Shown piece after piece: positions 1 through 6,589 of a stretch of DNA of 6,740 nt. Origin of the DNA: Gammaproteobacteria bacterium (lineage in GTDB: Bacteria > Pseudomonadota > Gammaproteobacteria > Chromatiales > Chromatiaceae); assembly GCA_024277555.1 (NCBI GenBank), contig JAJRUY010000166.1, forward strand, positions 1-6,740. Reading direction: 5' to 3'. Position numbers and translations under genes: made by a program. Below the pieces are notes generated by a model, which had not been told where the DNA came from, ran no database searches, and worked only from the letters and a program-made list of their open reading frames with translations. The number at the start of each line of letters is the position of its first letter. Position 1 is the first letter of the stretch.

Positions 1-966
1 CAGATGCAGGGCGTAGGGCAGTAGGCTTGCTGACAGGGCAAGAGAGGCTGTTTTTGGCACTGCTCCGGGAATATTGGTTACACAGAAATGCAACACGCCG
101 CATTCTGTGTATATTGGCGCTTTCCAGGTGGCTGGTCTGGTGGTTTCCATGCACCCTCCCTGATCCACGGCGATATCCACGATGACGCTCCCAGGCTGCA
201 TGGAGCATACCTGTTCCCGTCTGATGATTTTCGGTGCCTTTGCGCCGGGTATGAGCACCGCGCCGATAAGCAGATCCGCCTGTTGCACATGGCTGGAGAG
301 TGCTTCCTGGTAGGGATAGAGTGCGGTGATATTGCTCGCCATGTTCATCATGGCATCAAGTTTGTGTGGCTGCTTGTCGAATACAACAACTTCCGCCCCC
401 ATGCCAGCGGCAAGGCGGGCAGCGTTGCTTCCCGCATTGCCGGCGCCAATGATTACCACCTTGCCCCGCTCCACACCAGGGAGGCCACCGAGCATCAACC
501 CCTTCCCCCCGGACGGGCTATGCAGGTAATGGGTGCCCGTCTGGACGGCGATGCGCCCCGCGATATTGCTCATAGGGGCGAGAATGGGAAGGCCGTGCTG
601 ATCCTGTACGGTTTCAAAGGCAATGGCGGTAAGTCCGATGCTACATAGTTTCTGCGTAAGATACGGAAGCGCGGCCAGATGCAAAAAGCTGAACAGTAGA
701 TGCTCCTTGTGCAATAGATCCAGCTCATCGTCCACGGGCTCCTTGACCTTGATGATAAGCTGCCCCTTTTCATACACAGCTGCCGCATCAGGCAGCACTT
801 GGGTGCCCGCATGGATATATTCCTGGTCGGAAAAACCGCTGACCTGGCCAGCACCTGCCTGGATATAGACTTCATGTCCGGCATGCACCAGATCTGCTGT
901 TGCATCTGGAATCAGGGCGACCCTGCCTTCGAGGGGCTTGATCTCTTTGGGTATGCCAATTCTCAT
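1..966 (-). CDS. ald: Alanine dehydrogenase, NAD-dependent (3' end outside the window)
   Basis: Catalyses the reversible oxidative deamination of L-alanine to pyruvate and ammonia with NAD+ in the cytoplasm, linking alanine use to nitrogen and carbon metabolism. The reverse strand is open for 322 codons from ATG at 966-964 to the left edge. An in-frame TAA two codons upstream of this ATG excludes a longer ATG form. The N-terminus MRIGIPKEIK is typical of the family. Residues matching the known active site are present: Arg15, Lys75, His96 and Asp268 in the VDIAVDQGG segment. The NAD-binding Rossmann motif is GAGNAG at 174-179, with Asp197 at the end of the second strand, as expected for NAD rather than NADP. 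The segment AVLIPGAKAP (236-245) is also characteristic. About 50 C-terminal residues of a roughly 370-residue family are missing, only because the window ends. The transhydrogenase alpha subunit is a relative, but the Lys75/His96 pair and the GAKAP region favour Ald. It is divergent from trxB; an ald gene near trxB/lrp/ftsK occurs in other gammaproteobacteria (recalled). Confidence 0.95.
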   Translation of the reverse strand, partial: MRIGIPKEIKPLEGRVALIPDATADLVHAGHEVYIQAGAGQVSGFSDQEYIHAGTQVLPDAAAVYEKGQLIIKVKEPVDDELDLLHKEHLLFSFLHLAALPYLTQKLCSIGLTAIAFETVQDQHGLPILAPMSNIAGRIAVQTGTHYLHSPSGGKGLMLGGLPGVERGKVVIIGAGNAGSNAARLAAGMGAEVVVFDKQPHKLDAMMNMASNITALYPYQEALSSHVQQADLLIGAVLIPGAKAPKIIRREQVCSMQPGSVIVDIAVDQGGCMETTRPATWKAPIYTECGVLHFCVTNIPGAVPKTASLALSASLLPYALHL

Positions 967-976
967 GTGTTAGGAT
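947..976 (+). promoter_or_regulatory. Candidate promoter for the trxB operon
   Basis: On the plus strand an extended -10 element, TG-T-TAGGAT, lies at 968-976 (TAGGAT matches TATAAT at 4 of 6). A poor -35, TTGGGT, lies at 947-952 with an 18-bp spacer. A start near 983 would give a leader of about 40 nt carrying the trxB ribosome site. It sits inside the first codons of ald. A second combination (TTGCCG 977-982 with GATTAT 1001-1006) was considered less likely because its start point would fall on the Shine-Dalgarno sequence. No strong consensus exists, so this is a candidate only. Confidence 0.3.
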
Positions 977-984
977 TTGCCGCA

Positions 985-994
985 TATTCGAATA
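985..994. promoter_or_regulatory. 10-bp perfect palindrome in the ald/trxB divergent region, possible operator
   Basis: TATTCGAATA is perfectly self-complementary. It lies between the ald -10 box and the ald start codon, at the predicted ald transcription start and within the predicted trxB leader. A protein bound here could affect both genes. A 10-bp palindrome in AT-rich intergenic DNA can occur by chance, and it does not match an operator I recognise, so the regulatory role is inference. Confidence 0.25.
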
Positions 995-1001
995 AACGCT
1001 G

Positions 1002-1029
1002 ATTATAGACCAAGGAGTTTTCCTGTGAG
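1002..1029 (-). promoter_or_regulatory. Predicted sigma-70 promoter of ald
   Basis: Read on the minus strand there is a perfect TATAAT at 1007-1002. A weak -35 candidate, CTCACA (4 of 6 matches to TTGACA), lies at 1029-1024, giving a 16-bp spacer. Transcription would start near 995 and leave a leader of about 29 nt before the ald ATG. The -35 candidate covers the trxB GTG start codon, so the two divergent genes share control DNA. The -10 match is strong; the -35 and start point are inferred. Confidence 0.55.
1012..1017 (+). promoter_or_regulatory. Ribosome binding site that fixes the trxB start
   Basis: AAGGAG lies 7 nt before GTG 1025, ideal spacing. It supports the GTG start over the longer reading from TTG 977, which has no comparable site. 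Confidence 0.85.
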
Positions 1030-1981
1030 TGAAACCAGACATTGCCCGTTACTGATTTTGGGTTCCGGCCCTGCCGGATATACAGCAGCCATCTATGCTG
1101 CCCGCGCCAATTTGCATCCTGTACTGATTACCGGCATGGAGCAGGGCGGGCAACTGATGACTACCACCGATGTGGACAACTGGCCCGGCGACAATGAGGG
1201 AGTGCAGGGGCCGGATCTCATGGAACGCATGAAGCGCCATGCCGAGCGCTTCGATACCGAGATTATTTTTGACCATATCCACACCGCCGAGCTGACTCGG
1301 CAGCCATTCACCCTGACCGGTGATGCGGGCAGCTATACCTGCGATGCCCTGATTATCTGCACCGGCGCATCGGCCCGCTATCTGGGGCTGCCTTCCGAAG
1401 AGAAATTCAAGGGCAAGGGCGTATCCGCCTGCGCCACCTGTGACGGCTTTTTCTATCGCAACCAGAAAGTGGCAGTGATCGGCGGTGGAAATGCCGCCGT
1501 GGAAGAGGCGCTGTATCTCTCCAACATCGCCTCGGAAGTGATTCTGGTGCATCGCCGTGATGAGCTGCGGGCGGAAAAAATCCTGCAAAAGAAGATTCTG
1601 GACAAGGCCGAAAACGGCAACATTACCATCCTGTGGGATAGCACCCTGGAAGAAGTACTGGGTGACAACAGCGGCGTTACCGGCATGCGCGTCCGCAATG
1701 TCAAGGATGATTCCACCCAAGATATAGAACTGCAGGGCGTGTTCATCGCCATCGGCCACAGCCCCAACACCAGCCTGTTTGAAGGCCAACTGGAGATGAA
1801 CAACGGCTACCTGAAAGTAAACAGCGGCACTGAGGGAAATGCTACTGCAACCTCCATTGAAGGTGTTTATGCTGCTGGTGATGTGGCCGATCATGTCTAT
1901 CAACAGGCAGTCACTTCCGCCGCCAGCGGCTGCATGGCTGCCCTGGATGCCGAGAAATATCTCGACGCCCTGGAGAAGTAA
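1025..1981 (+). CDS. trxB: Thioredoxin reductase (NADPH)
   Basis: FAD-dependent cytoplasmic enzyme that uses NADPH to reduce oxidised thioredoxin, feeding ribonucleotide reductase, methionine sulfoxide reductase and disulfide control. The GTG start gives 318 residues, close to the roughly 320 of E. coli TrxB, and the protein follows the E. coli sequence almost throughout. Domains in order: FAD-binding GSGPAG at 13-18; an NADPH domain from about 115 to 245 holding the redox-active CATC at 136-139 followed by Asp140; the nucleotide motif GGGNAA at 153-158; the NADPH-phosphate-binding HRRDELRA segment at 176-183; then return to the FAD domain with GVYAAGD at 280-286. This is the low-molecular-weight bacterial type. 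The Cys pair, FAD motifs and HRR segment together exclude ferredoxin-NADP reductase-like relatives and AhpF, which has an extra N-terminal domain. It is the first gene of the train, and its TAA is followed after 3 nt by the aat start in the same frame. Confidence 0.98.
   Translation: MSETRHCPLLILGSGPAGYTAAIYAARANLHPVLITGMEQGGQLMTTTDVDNWPGDNEGVQGPDLMERMKRHAERFDTEIIFDHIHTAELTRQPFTLTGDAGSYTCDALIICTGASARYLGLPSEEKFKGKGVSACATCDGFFYRNQKVAVIGGGNAAVEEALYLSNIASEVILVHRRDELRAEKILQKKILDKAENGNITILWDSTLEEVLGDNSGVTGMRVRNVKDDSTQDIELQGVFIAIGHSPNTSLFEGQLEMNNGYLKVNSGTEGNATATSIEGVYAAGDVADHVYQQAVTSAASGCMAALDAEKYLDALEK
1972..1975 (+). promoter_or_regulatory. Ribosome binding site for aat inside the trxB end
   Basis: GGAG lies within the last codons of trxB, 9 nt before TTG 1985. 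It supports the rare TTG start, since no ATG occurs in frame until well inside the conserved part of Aat. Confidence 0.6.
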
Positions 1982-1984
1982 TAC

Positions 1985-2680
1985 TTGCTGTTCTCCCTGG
2001 ATGATACGCAGCCGGGAGAACCTTTTCCCGACCCTTCACTGGCGGAAACAGATCCTGACGGCCTGCTGGCCGTGGGGGGTGATCTATCCGCCGAGCGTAT
2101 TGTTCAGGCCTACCGCCAGGGAATCTTTCCCTGGTATGGAGAATCACAGCCGATTCTGTGGTGGAGTCCCGATCCGCGCATGGTGCTGTTTCCTGATGAA
2201 TTGCATGTCAGCCGCAGCTTGGCCAGGGAGATGCGCAAAGGGTGTTTTCAGGTTACTTTTGATCAGGCTTTCGACCGGGTTATCGAGGCATGTGCGCAGT
2301 CGCGGCAAGCGGATGACGGCACCTGGCTTACGGCCGAAATGGTCGCCGCCTATCGGTGTTTGCACCGGCAAGGCATTGCGCATTCCGTAGAAGCATGGCA
2401 GGAAGGAGTCCTGGTTGGAGGCTTATACGGAAATGCCCTTGGCAGCGTGTTTTTTGGAGAATCCATGTTTGCACGCATTCCGAATGCTTCCAAGGTGGCC
2501 TTTGTCTGCCTGGTTCGCAGCCTAGAGCATGTAGGCTTCCGGCTGATCGACTGTCAGGTGCATACCCCGCATTTGCAATCTCTGGGGGCGCGTTTGATCC
2601 CTCGGGATGAATTCTTGTCCCTGCTCAATGGCACCGTGAATCATCCGCAGCGCTTTCCGGTGGATATGTCATGCATATGA
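1985..2680 (+). CDS. aat: Leucyl/phenylalanyl-tRNA-protein transferase
   Basis: Transfers Leu or Phe from aminoacyl-tRNA to proteins with N-terminal Lys or Arg, creating a primary destabilising residue recognised by ClpS and degraded by ClpAP. The 231 residues are in the normal range (E. coli about 234). Family blocks in order: DGLLAVGGDLS at 25-35, GIFPWY at 46-51, ILWWSPDPR at 57-65, DGTWLT at 111-116, AHSVEAW at 132-138, LVGGLYG at 143-149, FFGESMF at 156-162 and LIDCQV at 187-192. Glu159, Asp189 and Gln191 line up with E. coli Glu156, Asp186 and Gln188, the residues implicated in peptide-bond formation. The likely start is TTG: the frame is closed by the trxB TAA two codons earlier, CTG 1988 is the only other close choice, and the first in-frame ATG would delete conserved blocks. 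The 3-nt gap to trxB and the overlap with bpt suggest translational coupling. Confidence 0.97.
   Translation: MLFSLDDTQPGEPFPDPSLAETDPDGLLAVGGDLSAERIVQAYRQGIFPWYGESQPILWWSPDPRMVLFPDELHVSRSLAREMRKGCFQVTFDQAFDRVIEACAQSRQADDGTWLTAEMVAAYRCLHRQGIAHSVEAWQEGVLVGGLYGNALGSVFFGESMFARIPNASKVAFVCLVRSLEHVGFRLIDCQVHTPHLQSLGARLIPRDEFLSLLNGTVNHPQRFPVDMSCI
2659..2664 (+). promoter_or_regulatory. Ribosome binding site for bpt inside the aat end
   Basis: GGTGGA lies 6 nt before ATG 2671 but 12 nt before ATG 2677, so spacing favours the first of two nearby ATG codons. Confidence 0.45.
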
Positions 2681-3384
2681 ATCTAGGTTTGAGCCGGGAG
2701 CATCCATGCAGCTATCTGCAGCAGAAAATATCCCGTTCCCTGATGGTGATGGATGAAGAGCTGCTTTCCCCCCAGGTCTATGATGCCTTGCTTGCCCAAG
2801 GGTTTCGCCGCAGTGGTGAATATGTCTACCGCCCCTGGTGTGATGATTGCAGGCAATGCCATGCAGTGCGGGTTCCTGCAAGGTGCTTTCATCCCGGCCG
2901 CAGTCAGCGCCGCTGCCGCAAAGCCAATCAGGATCTGGATGTGGACTGGCGGCCGGGAGAGTTGACGGATGAGCAACATGCACTGTATCTGTTATATCAG
3001 GATCATCGCCATGTCGGCAGTTCCATGGCGGGCAGCAGTTTTGCAGAAACCGAACGATTTTTGCTTGCAGGCTGGAGCGACGTGCGTTTTCTGGAGATGC
3101 GCCTGGACAGGGAGCTGGTGGCGGTGGCGGTAACTGATTTCCAACCGCAGAGCCTGTCGGCGGTGTACACGTTTTTTCGCCCCGATATGGGCAAGCGTTC
3201 ATTGGGGAGCTATGCTGTACTGCAACAGATAGCCCAGGCCTGCTGCCTGGGAAAGCGCTGGCTTTACCTGGGGTACTGGATTCCGGATTGCGGCAAAATG
3301 TCCTACAAGATCAGATTCCGGCCGATTGAAGTACGCCAGCCTATGCCGGAAATACAGGACGAAAAATGGATTGAGCAATGCTGA
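2671..3384 (+). CDS. bpt: Aspartate/glutamate leucyltransferase (Bpt, bacterial ATE1-like family)
   Basis: Transfers Leu from Leu-tRNA to proteins with N-terminal Asp or Glu, a bacterial N-degron activity first shown in Vibrio vulnificus; related in fold to eukaryotic arginyltransferase ATE1. At 237 residues it matches the family (about 235-250). Visible blocks: HPCSYL at 11-16, GFRRSGEYVYRP at 44-55, the cysteine cluster C57-x2-C60-x2-C63, AVAVTD at 151-156, SAVYTFFRP at 163-171, SLGSYAVL at 177-184, YLGYWI at 199-204 and MSYKIRFRPIE at 210-220. Cys13 and the C57/C60/C63 cluster correspond to the N-terminal ATE-domain cysteines, which in ATE1 proteins have been linked to iron-sulfur or haem binding. 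Start choice: ATG 2671 has the better-spaced ribosome site, but ATG 2677 forms an ATGA overlap with the aat stop and loses only two residues. The C-terminal tail after 220 is variable in the family. It overlaps recC by 7 nt. Confidence 0.95.
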   Translation: MHMNLGLSREHPCSYLQQKISRSLMVMDEELLSPQVYDALLAQGFRRSGEYVYRPWCDDCRQCHAVRVPARCFHPGRSQRRCRKANQDLDVDWRPGELTDEQHALYLLYQDHRHVGSSMAGSSFAETERFLLAGWSDVRFLEMRLDRELVAVAVTDFQPQSLSAVYTFFRPDMGKRSLGSYAVLQQIAQACCLGKRWLYLGYWIPDCGKMSYKIRFRPIEVRQPMPEIQDEKWIEQC

Positions 3385-6300
3385 ATGTCTACCCGTCCAA
3401 CCGCCTGGAAGATCTGGCACAGTTGCTGGATGCGGTGTTGCATACGCCCAAAGAAAACCTGCTGCAGCCGGATACGGTGCTGGTGCAAAACGGCGGCATG
3501 CAGCACTGGCTGAATCTGCAGTTGGCGCAACAGCGCGGCATCAGCATGAATCTGGATTTTCGCCTTCCGGCGAGTTTTTTCTGGCAGATCATCCGCGAGA
3601 TTCTGGGCAGGGAAGCAGTTCCTGATCTTTCTCCATATTCCCGTGAAGTGTTGTGCTGGCGCCTGTATGCTTTGCTTGCTGATCCCGTTGTCACAGAGCA
3701 TCCCCTGTGTCGGGAAGCGGATAACTACTGGCAGAATACCAAGGGCGACTCTTGCAGCCTGCGCTTTCAGCTCGCCAGGGAGCTGGCGGATCTGTTCGAA
3801 CAATACCTGATCTACAGACCAGACTGGATCAGCGCCTGGGGTCGGGGGGCGGCCCCTCACTGGCAAGCTTTTATCTGGCAGCAGCTAGTGGCCGGGGTTC
3901 CAGACCATCCGCTCCGATTGTTACGACGGGCGGCGGCACAGATGCCCCGGGCAAGCCACAGGTTGCCGCAGCGCCTGTTTGTTTTTGGCATCAACGCCCT
4001 GGCGCCATTGTGGCTGGAATTTCTGGGAAGGGTTGGTGGATTCACCCAGGTGCATTTGTTTCACCTCAACCCCTGTGTCGAATACTGGGGGGATGTGCGC
4101 AGTGAAAAGCAACTGAGCCGCTGGCTGGCAAGCGATGATAACAGTCTGGATATCAATCCCCTGCTGGGGAACCTGGGAGCGCAGGGGCGGGAATTTCTTT
4201 CCCTGTTGCAGGAACAGCCCACGACAGAATTCCCCGTATTCGACCCGCCATTGAAAGCGGAAGCGCCGGACAGCTTGCTGCACCACCTGCAAATGGATAT
4301 TTTCAATCTGGAGGATGCCCGCCAGCATCCTCGTGACCTGCATGATGACAGCATCACCCTGGTGTCTGCGCATTCTGCGTTGCGGGAAGTGCAGGCGTTG
4401 CACGACTGGCTACTGCATCAATTCAATCAGGATGACAGCCTTGTTCCGGCAGATGTGCTGGTGACCTGTCCGCAAATAGAAGACTATGCCCCGGCGGTAC
4501 AGGCAGTTTTTGGCGGCATGTGGGAGCAGGCCGATGCACAATCCCCAACGCTTCCCTGTTCCATTGCAGACCGGGCACTACGGGATGAAGAGCCCCTGGT
4601 GGCTGCCTTTGCAGAACTGCTGGATCTTCCGGACAGCCGCTTTCAGGTATCCAGGATATTGGGCCTGCTGCGATTGCCTGCAGTGCAGAAACAATTTTCC
4701 ATTTCTGAAGAGAATCTTCCCGTAATTGAGCGCTGGCTGGAACATGCGGCGGTGCACTGGGGGCTGGACAGCGAGCACAGGCAGCAGGTTCTGGGCACGC
4801 AAAGCAGCAGCGATAGCTTTACCTGGAAGCAGGGACTGGAGCGTTTGCTGCTGGGTTTTGCCTGGGGACATGAGCCTGTGGTTCATGCCAGGCGTTTGTT
4901 GCTGCCGGATGTGGAGGGAGAAGAAGCGCTGCTGCTGGGACGGCTGCTGCAACTTATCGAAGGGTTGAAGTCCTATGCACACAAGTTGCGTCTTGCGCGC
5001 AAGGCATCTGCCTGGCAAATGCTGCTGCTTGAGATGCAGGATTGGCTGTTCGGAGCCAACGCCGAGGAGGAGCAGGCGCAGCAGATTGTCGTCAACGCCA
5101 TCGACGAACTGGGAGAATACACCCAGACTGCCGGCTTTGATGAAAAAATTCCCCTGTCGGTGATTCGTGATTGGTTGCGGGCAAGTTTTTCCCGCCCCGA
5201 ACCCGGGCGCCAGTTTCTGCTGGGGCAGGTGAGCTTTTGTTCCATGATCCCCATGCGCAGTGTGCCGTTTCGCATCATCGCCGTGCTGGGGCTGAATAAT
5301 GGTGACTTCCCCCGCCAGCGCCCACCCCGGGGATTTGATCTGATGGCACAGGAAATCCGGCCCGGAGATCGTTCCCTGCGCGGTGATGACCGCTATCTGT
5401 TTCTCGAGACCTTGATTTCCGCCAGGAACAAACTTTATCTGAGCTACCAGGGGAAGGACATCAAAACCAATCTGGTGCGCGAGCCTTCTCTGGTGCTGAA
5501 GGAGCTGATGGACTATTTGCAACGGGGTTACGGCTGGTCTTTGACCGGGGATGCTACGGATTTGATACAACTGCCGATGCAGCCTTTCAGTGCGGAGAAC
5601 TATGCAGAGAAAACCGGCAGGGAAGCGGCTTTTCAATCATTTGATCCCGGCTGGCTGTGTTTGCTGCAAAGCCGGAGCAAAGGAAACCAAGTGAATTTGC
5701 CACCTGCCGGGGATGCCGGAAAGGAGTTGCAGTTGGAAACATTGCTGCAATTTTTTTGCCATCCTCCATGTCATTTTGCCCGGCAACAACTGGGGCTGTA
5801 TCTGGGAAAAGACGAAGCCGCTGGTTCCGAGGACCATGAGCCCTTTGTAGTAAACGATCTGGATCGCTATCTGTTTCAGGAACAACTGGTGCAAAGCCAC
5901 CTGGAAGGTGGAAATGATCAGGAGATATTGCTTCAGGCAAGGCTGAGTGGCCGGCTGCCGGACACTCCGGTGATCGACGAGGTGCTGGAAGACTGGGCGC
6001 AGCAGGCTGGTGAGTTTGCGCAGCAGCTTGCCAACCAGGGTGGAGCCGAACTTGTTGTAGAGCAGGTGCAGATCGAACTGCAGGGGCAAAGCTTGTCGGC
6101 AAGCCTTCCTCGGGTCGGTGACGGGCTGCTGTTTTACCGCCTTGCCAATGTGAAAGCAAAAGACGATATGCGCCTGTGGCTGCATCACCTGTTTGCCCAG
6201 TGCCTGCCGGAGGCGGTGGGCGGACTGGTTACCCGGGGTATCTTCCGGCATGGAAAAAAAACGGACAAGTTCTGCCAGGTAGTGTTTGCACCAGTGGACG

Positions 6301-6587
6301 ATGCACCAAAAATGCTGCGGCAGCTTCTTGATGTGTGGCGGGAGGGAATGAACCGGCCTCTGCTGTGCGGCGTGGATCTGGGCAAGCAATGGGTAGATGT
6401 ACTGGCGGACAATCCAGGAAAGTTTGCGTCACTCTGGGCGGATGATTACAGCCAGCGCGGCCCTGGTCATGATCCCTACTATCGCTGGTTCTGGCCGGAA
6501 ATTCCGGATGTGCAGGAATTGCCGGCAAAGCTTCTGGAGCAGATCTATGTCCCCTTGTACCAACATCGTACGGAAGAGAGCCTGTGA
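3378..6587 (+). CDS. recC: RecBCD enzyme subunit RecC (exonuclease V gamma chain)
   Basis: Non-catalytic scaffold of RecBCD. It splits the duplex ahead of the RecB and RecD motors and scans the 3' strand for Chi. The protein has 1069 residues, about 50 fewer than the roughly 1120 of E. coli, and is full length from the MLNVYPSNRL start. Order: an N-terminal inactive helicase-like domain with LVQNGGMQHWL at 35-45, LPASFFW at 63-69 and ADLFEQYLIYRPDW at 137-150; VFGINALAP at 202-210; WGDV at 237-240; SIADRALRDEEP at 395-406; the second motor-like block IPMRSVPFRIIAVLGLNNGD at 624-643, then GFDLMAQ at 652-658 and GDDRYLFLETLISA at 669-682; and a C-terminal part from about 780 matching the nuclease-like fold of RecC, with ETLLQFFCHP at 787-796 and a late REGMNRPLL at 988-996. 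No Walker A motif is present, as expected. The start has only a weak ribosome site (GGA 3368-3370) and overlaps bpt by 7 nt, so it is probably coupled. Some positions matching E. coli Chi contacts differ. Confidence 0.96.
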   Translation: MLNVYPSNRLEDLAQLLDAVLHTPKENLLQPDTVLVQNGGMQHWLNLQLAQQRGISMNLDFRLPASFFWQIIREILGREAVPDLSPYSREVLCWRLYALLADPVVTEHPLCREADNYWQNTKGDSCSLRFQLARELADLFEQYLIYRPDWISAWGRGAAPHWQAFIWQQLVAGVPDHPLRLLRRAAAQMPRASHRLPQRLFVFGINALAPLWLEFLGRVGGFTQVHLFHLNPCVEYWGDVRSEKQLSRWLASDDNSLDINPLLGNLGAQGREFLSLLQEQPTTEFPVFDPPLKAEAPDSLLHHLQMDIFNLEDARQHPRDLHDDSITLVSAHSALREVQALHDWLLHQFNQDDSLVPADVLVTCPQIEDYAPAVQAVFGGMWEQADAQSPTLPCSIADRALRDEEPLVAAFAELLDLPDSRFQVSRILGLLRLPAVQKQFSISEENLPVIERWLEHAAVHWGLDSEHRQQVLGTQSSSDSFTWKQGLERLLLGFAWGHEPVVHARRLLLPDVEGEEALLLGRLLQLIEGLKSYAHKLRLARKASAWQMLLLEMQDWLFGANAEEEQAQQIVVNAIDELGEYTQTAGFDEKIPLSVIRDWLRASFSRPEPGRQFLLGQVSFCSMIPMRSVPFRIIAVLGLNNGDFPRQRPPRGFDLMAQEIRPGDRSLRGDDRYLFLETLISARNKLYLSYQGKDIKTNLVREPSLVLKELMDYLQRGYGWSLTGDATDLIQLPMQPFSAENYAEKTGREAAFQSFDPGWLCLLQSRSKGNQVNLPPAGDAGKELQLETLLQFFCHPPCHFARQQLGLYLGKDEAAGSEDHEPFVVNDLDRYLFQEQLVQSHLEGGNDQEILLQARLSGRLPDTPVIDEVLEDWAQQAGEFAQQLANQGGAELVVEQVQIELQGQSLSASLPRVGDGLLFYRLANVKAKDDMRLWLHHLFAQCLPEAVGGLVTRGIFRHGKKTDKFCQVVFAPVDDAPKMLRQLLDVWREGMNRPLLCGVDLGKQWVDVLADNPGKFASLWADDYSQRGPGHDPYYRWFWPEIPDVQELPAKLLEQIYVPLYQHRTEESL
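6572..6580 (+). promoter_or_regulatory. Ribosome binding site for recB inside the recC end
   Basis: The purine-rich GGAAGAGAG ends 9 nt before ATG 6590 but only 3 nt before the alternative GTG 6584, so it favours ATG 6590. Confidence 0.45.
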
Positions 6588-6589
6588 GC

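Noticed and set aside
88..648. Plus-strand ORF of 186 codons opposite ald
   Set aside because: It lies wholly antisense to a clearly conserved alanine dehydrogenase, has low-complexity His/Pro-rich content and no recognisable domain; a shadow ORF.
977..1024. Longer trxB reading from TTG 977 (16 extra residues)
   Set aside because: The extra residues do not resemble the TrxB N-terminus, the reading would translate through the ribosome site AAGGAG, and GTG 1025 matches family length and start.
1049..1903. Minus-strand ORF of 284 codons opposite trxB
   Set aside because: Antisense to highly conserved trxB; its openness follows from trxB codon use, and the translation shows no family motif.
4061..4357. 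Small ORFs in other frames inside recC, including this minus-strand one
   Set aside because: All overlap the uninterrupted recC frame, lack ribosome sites and carry no recognisable motifs.
4578..5636. Minus-strand ORF of 352 codons opposite recC
   Set aside because: Long, but antisense to conserved recC, rich in Gln/His/Pro as expected from the complement of Leu/Val/Gly-rich codons; no domain recognised.
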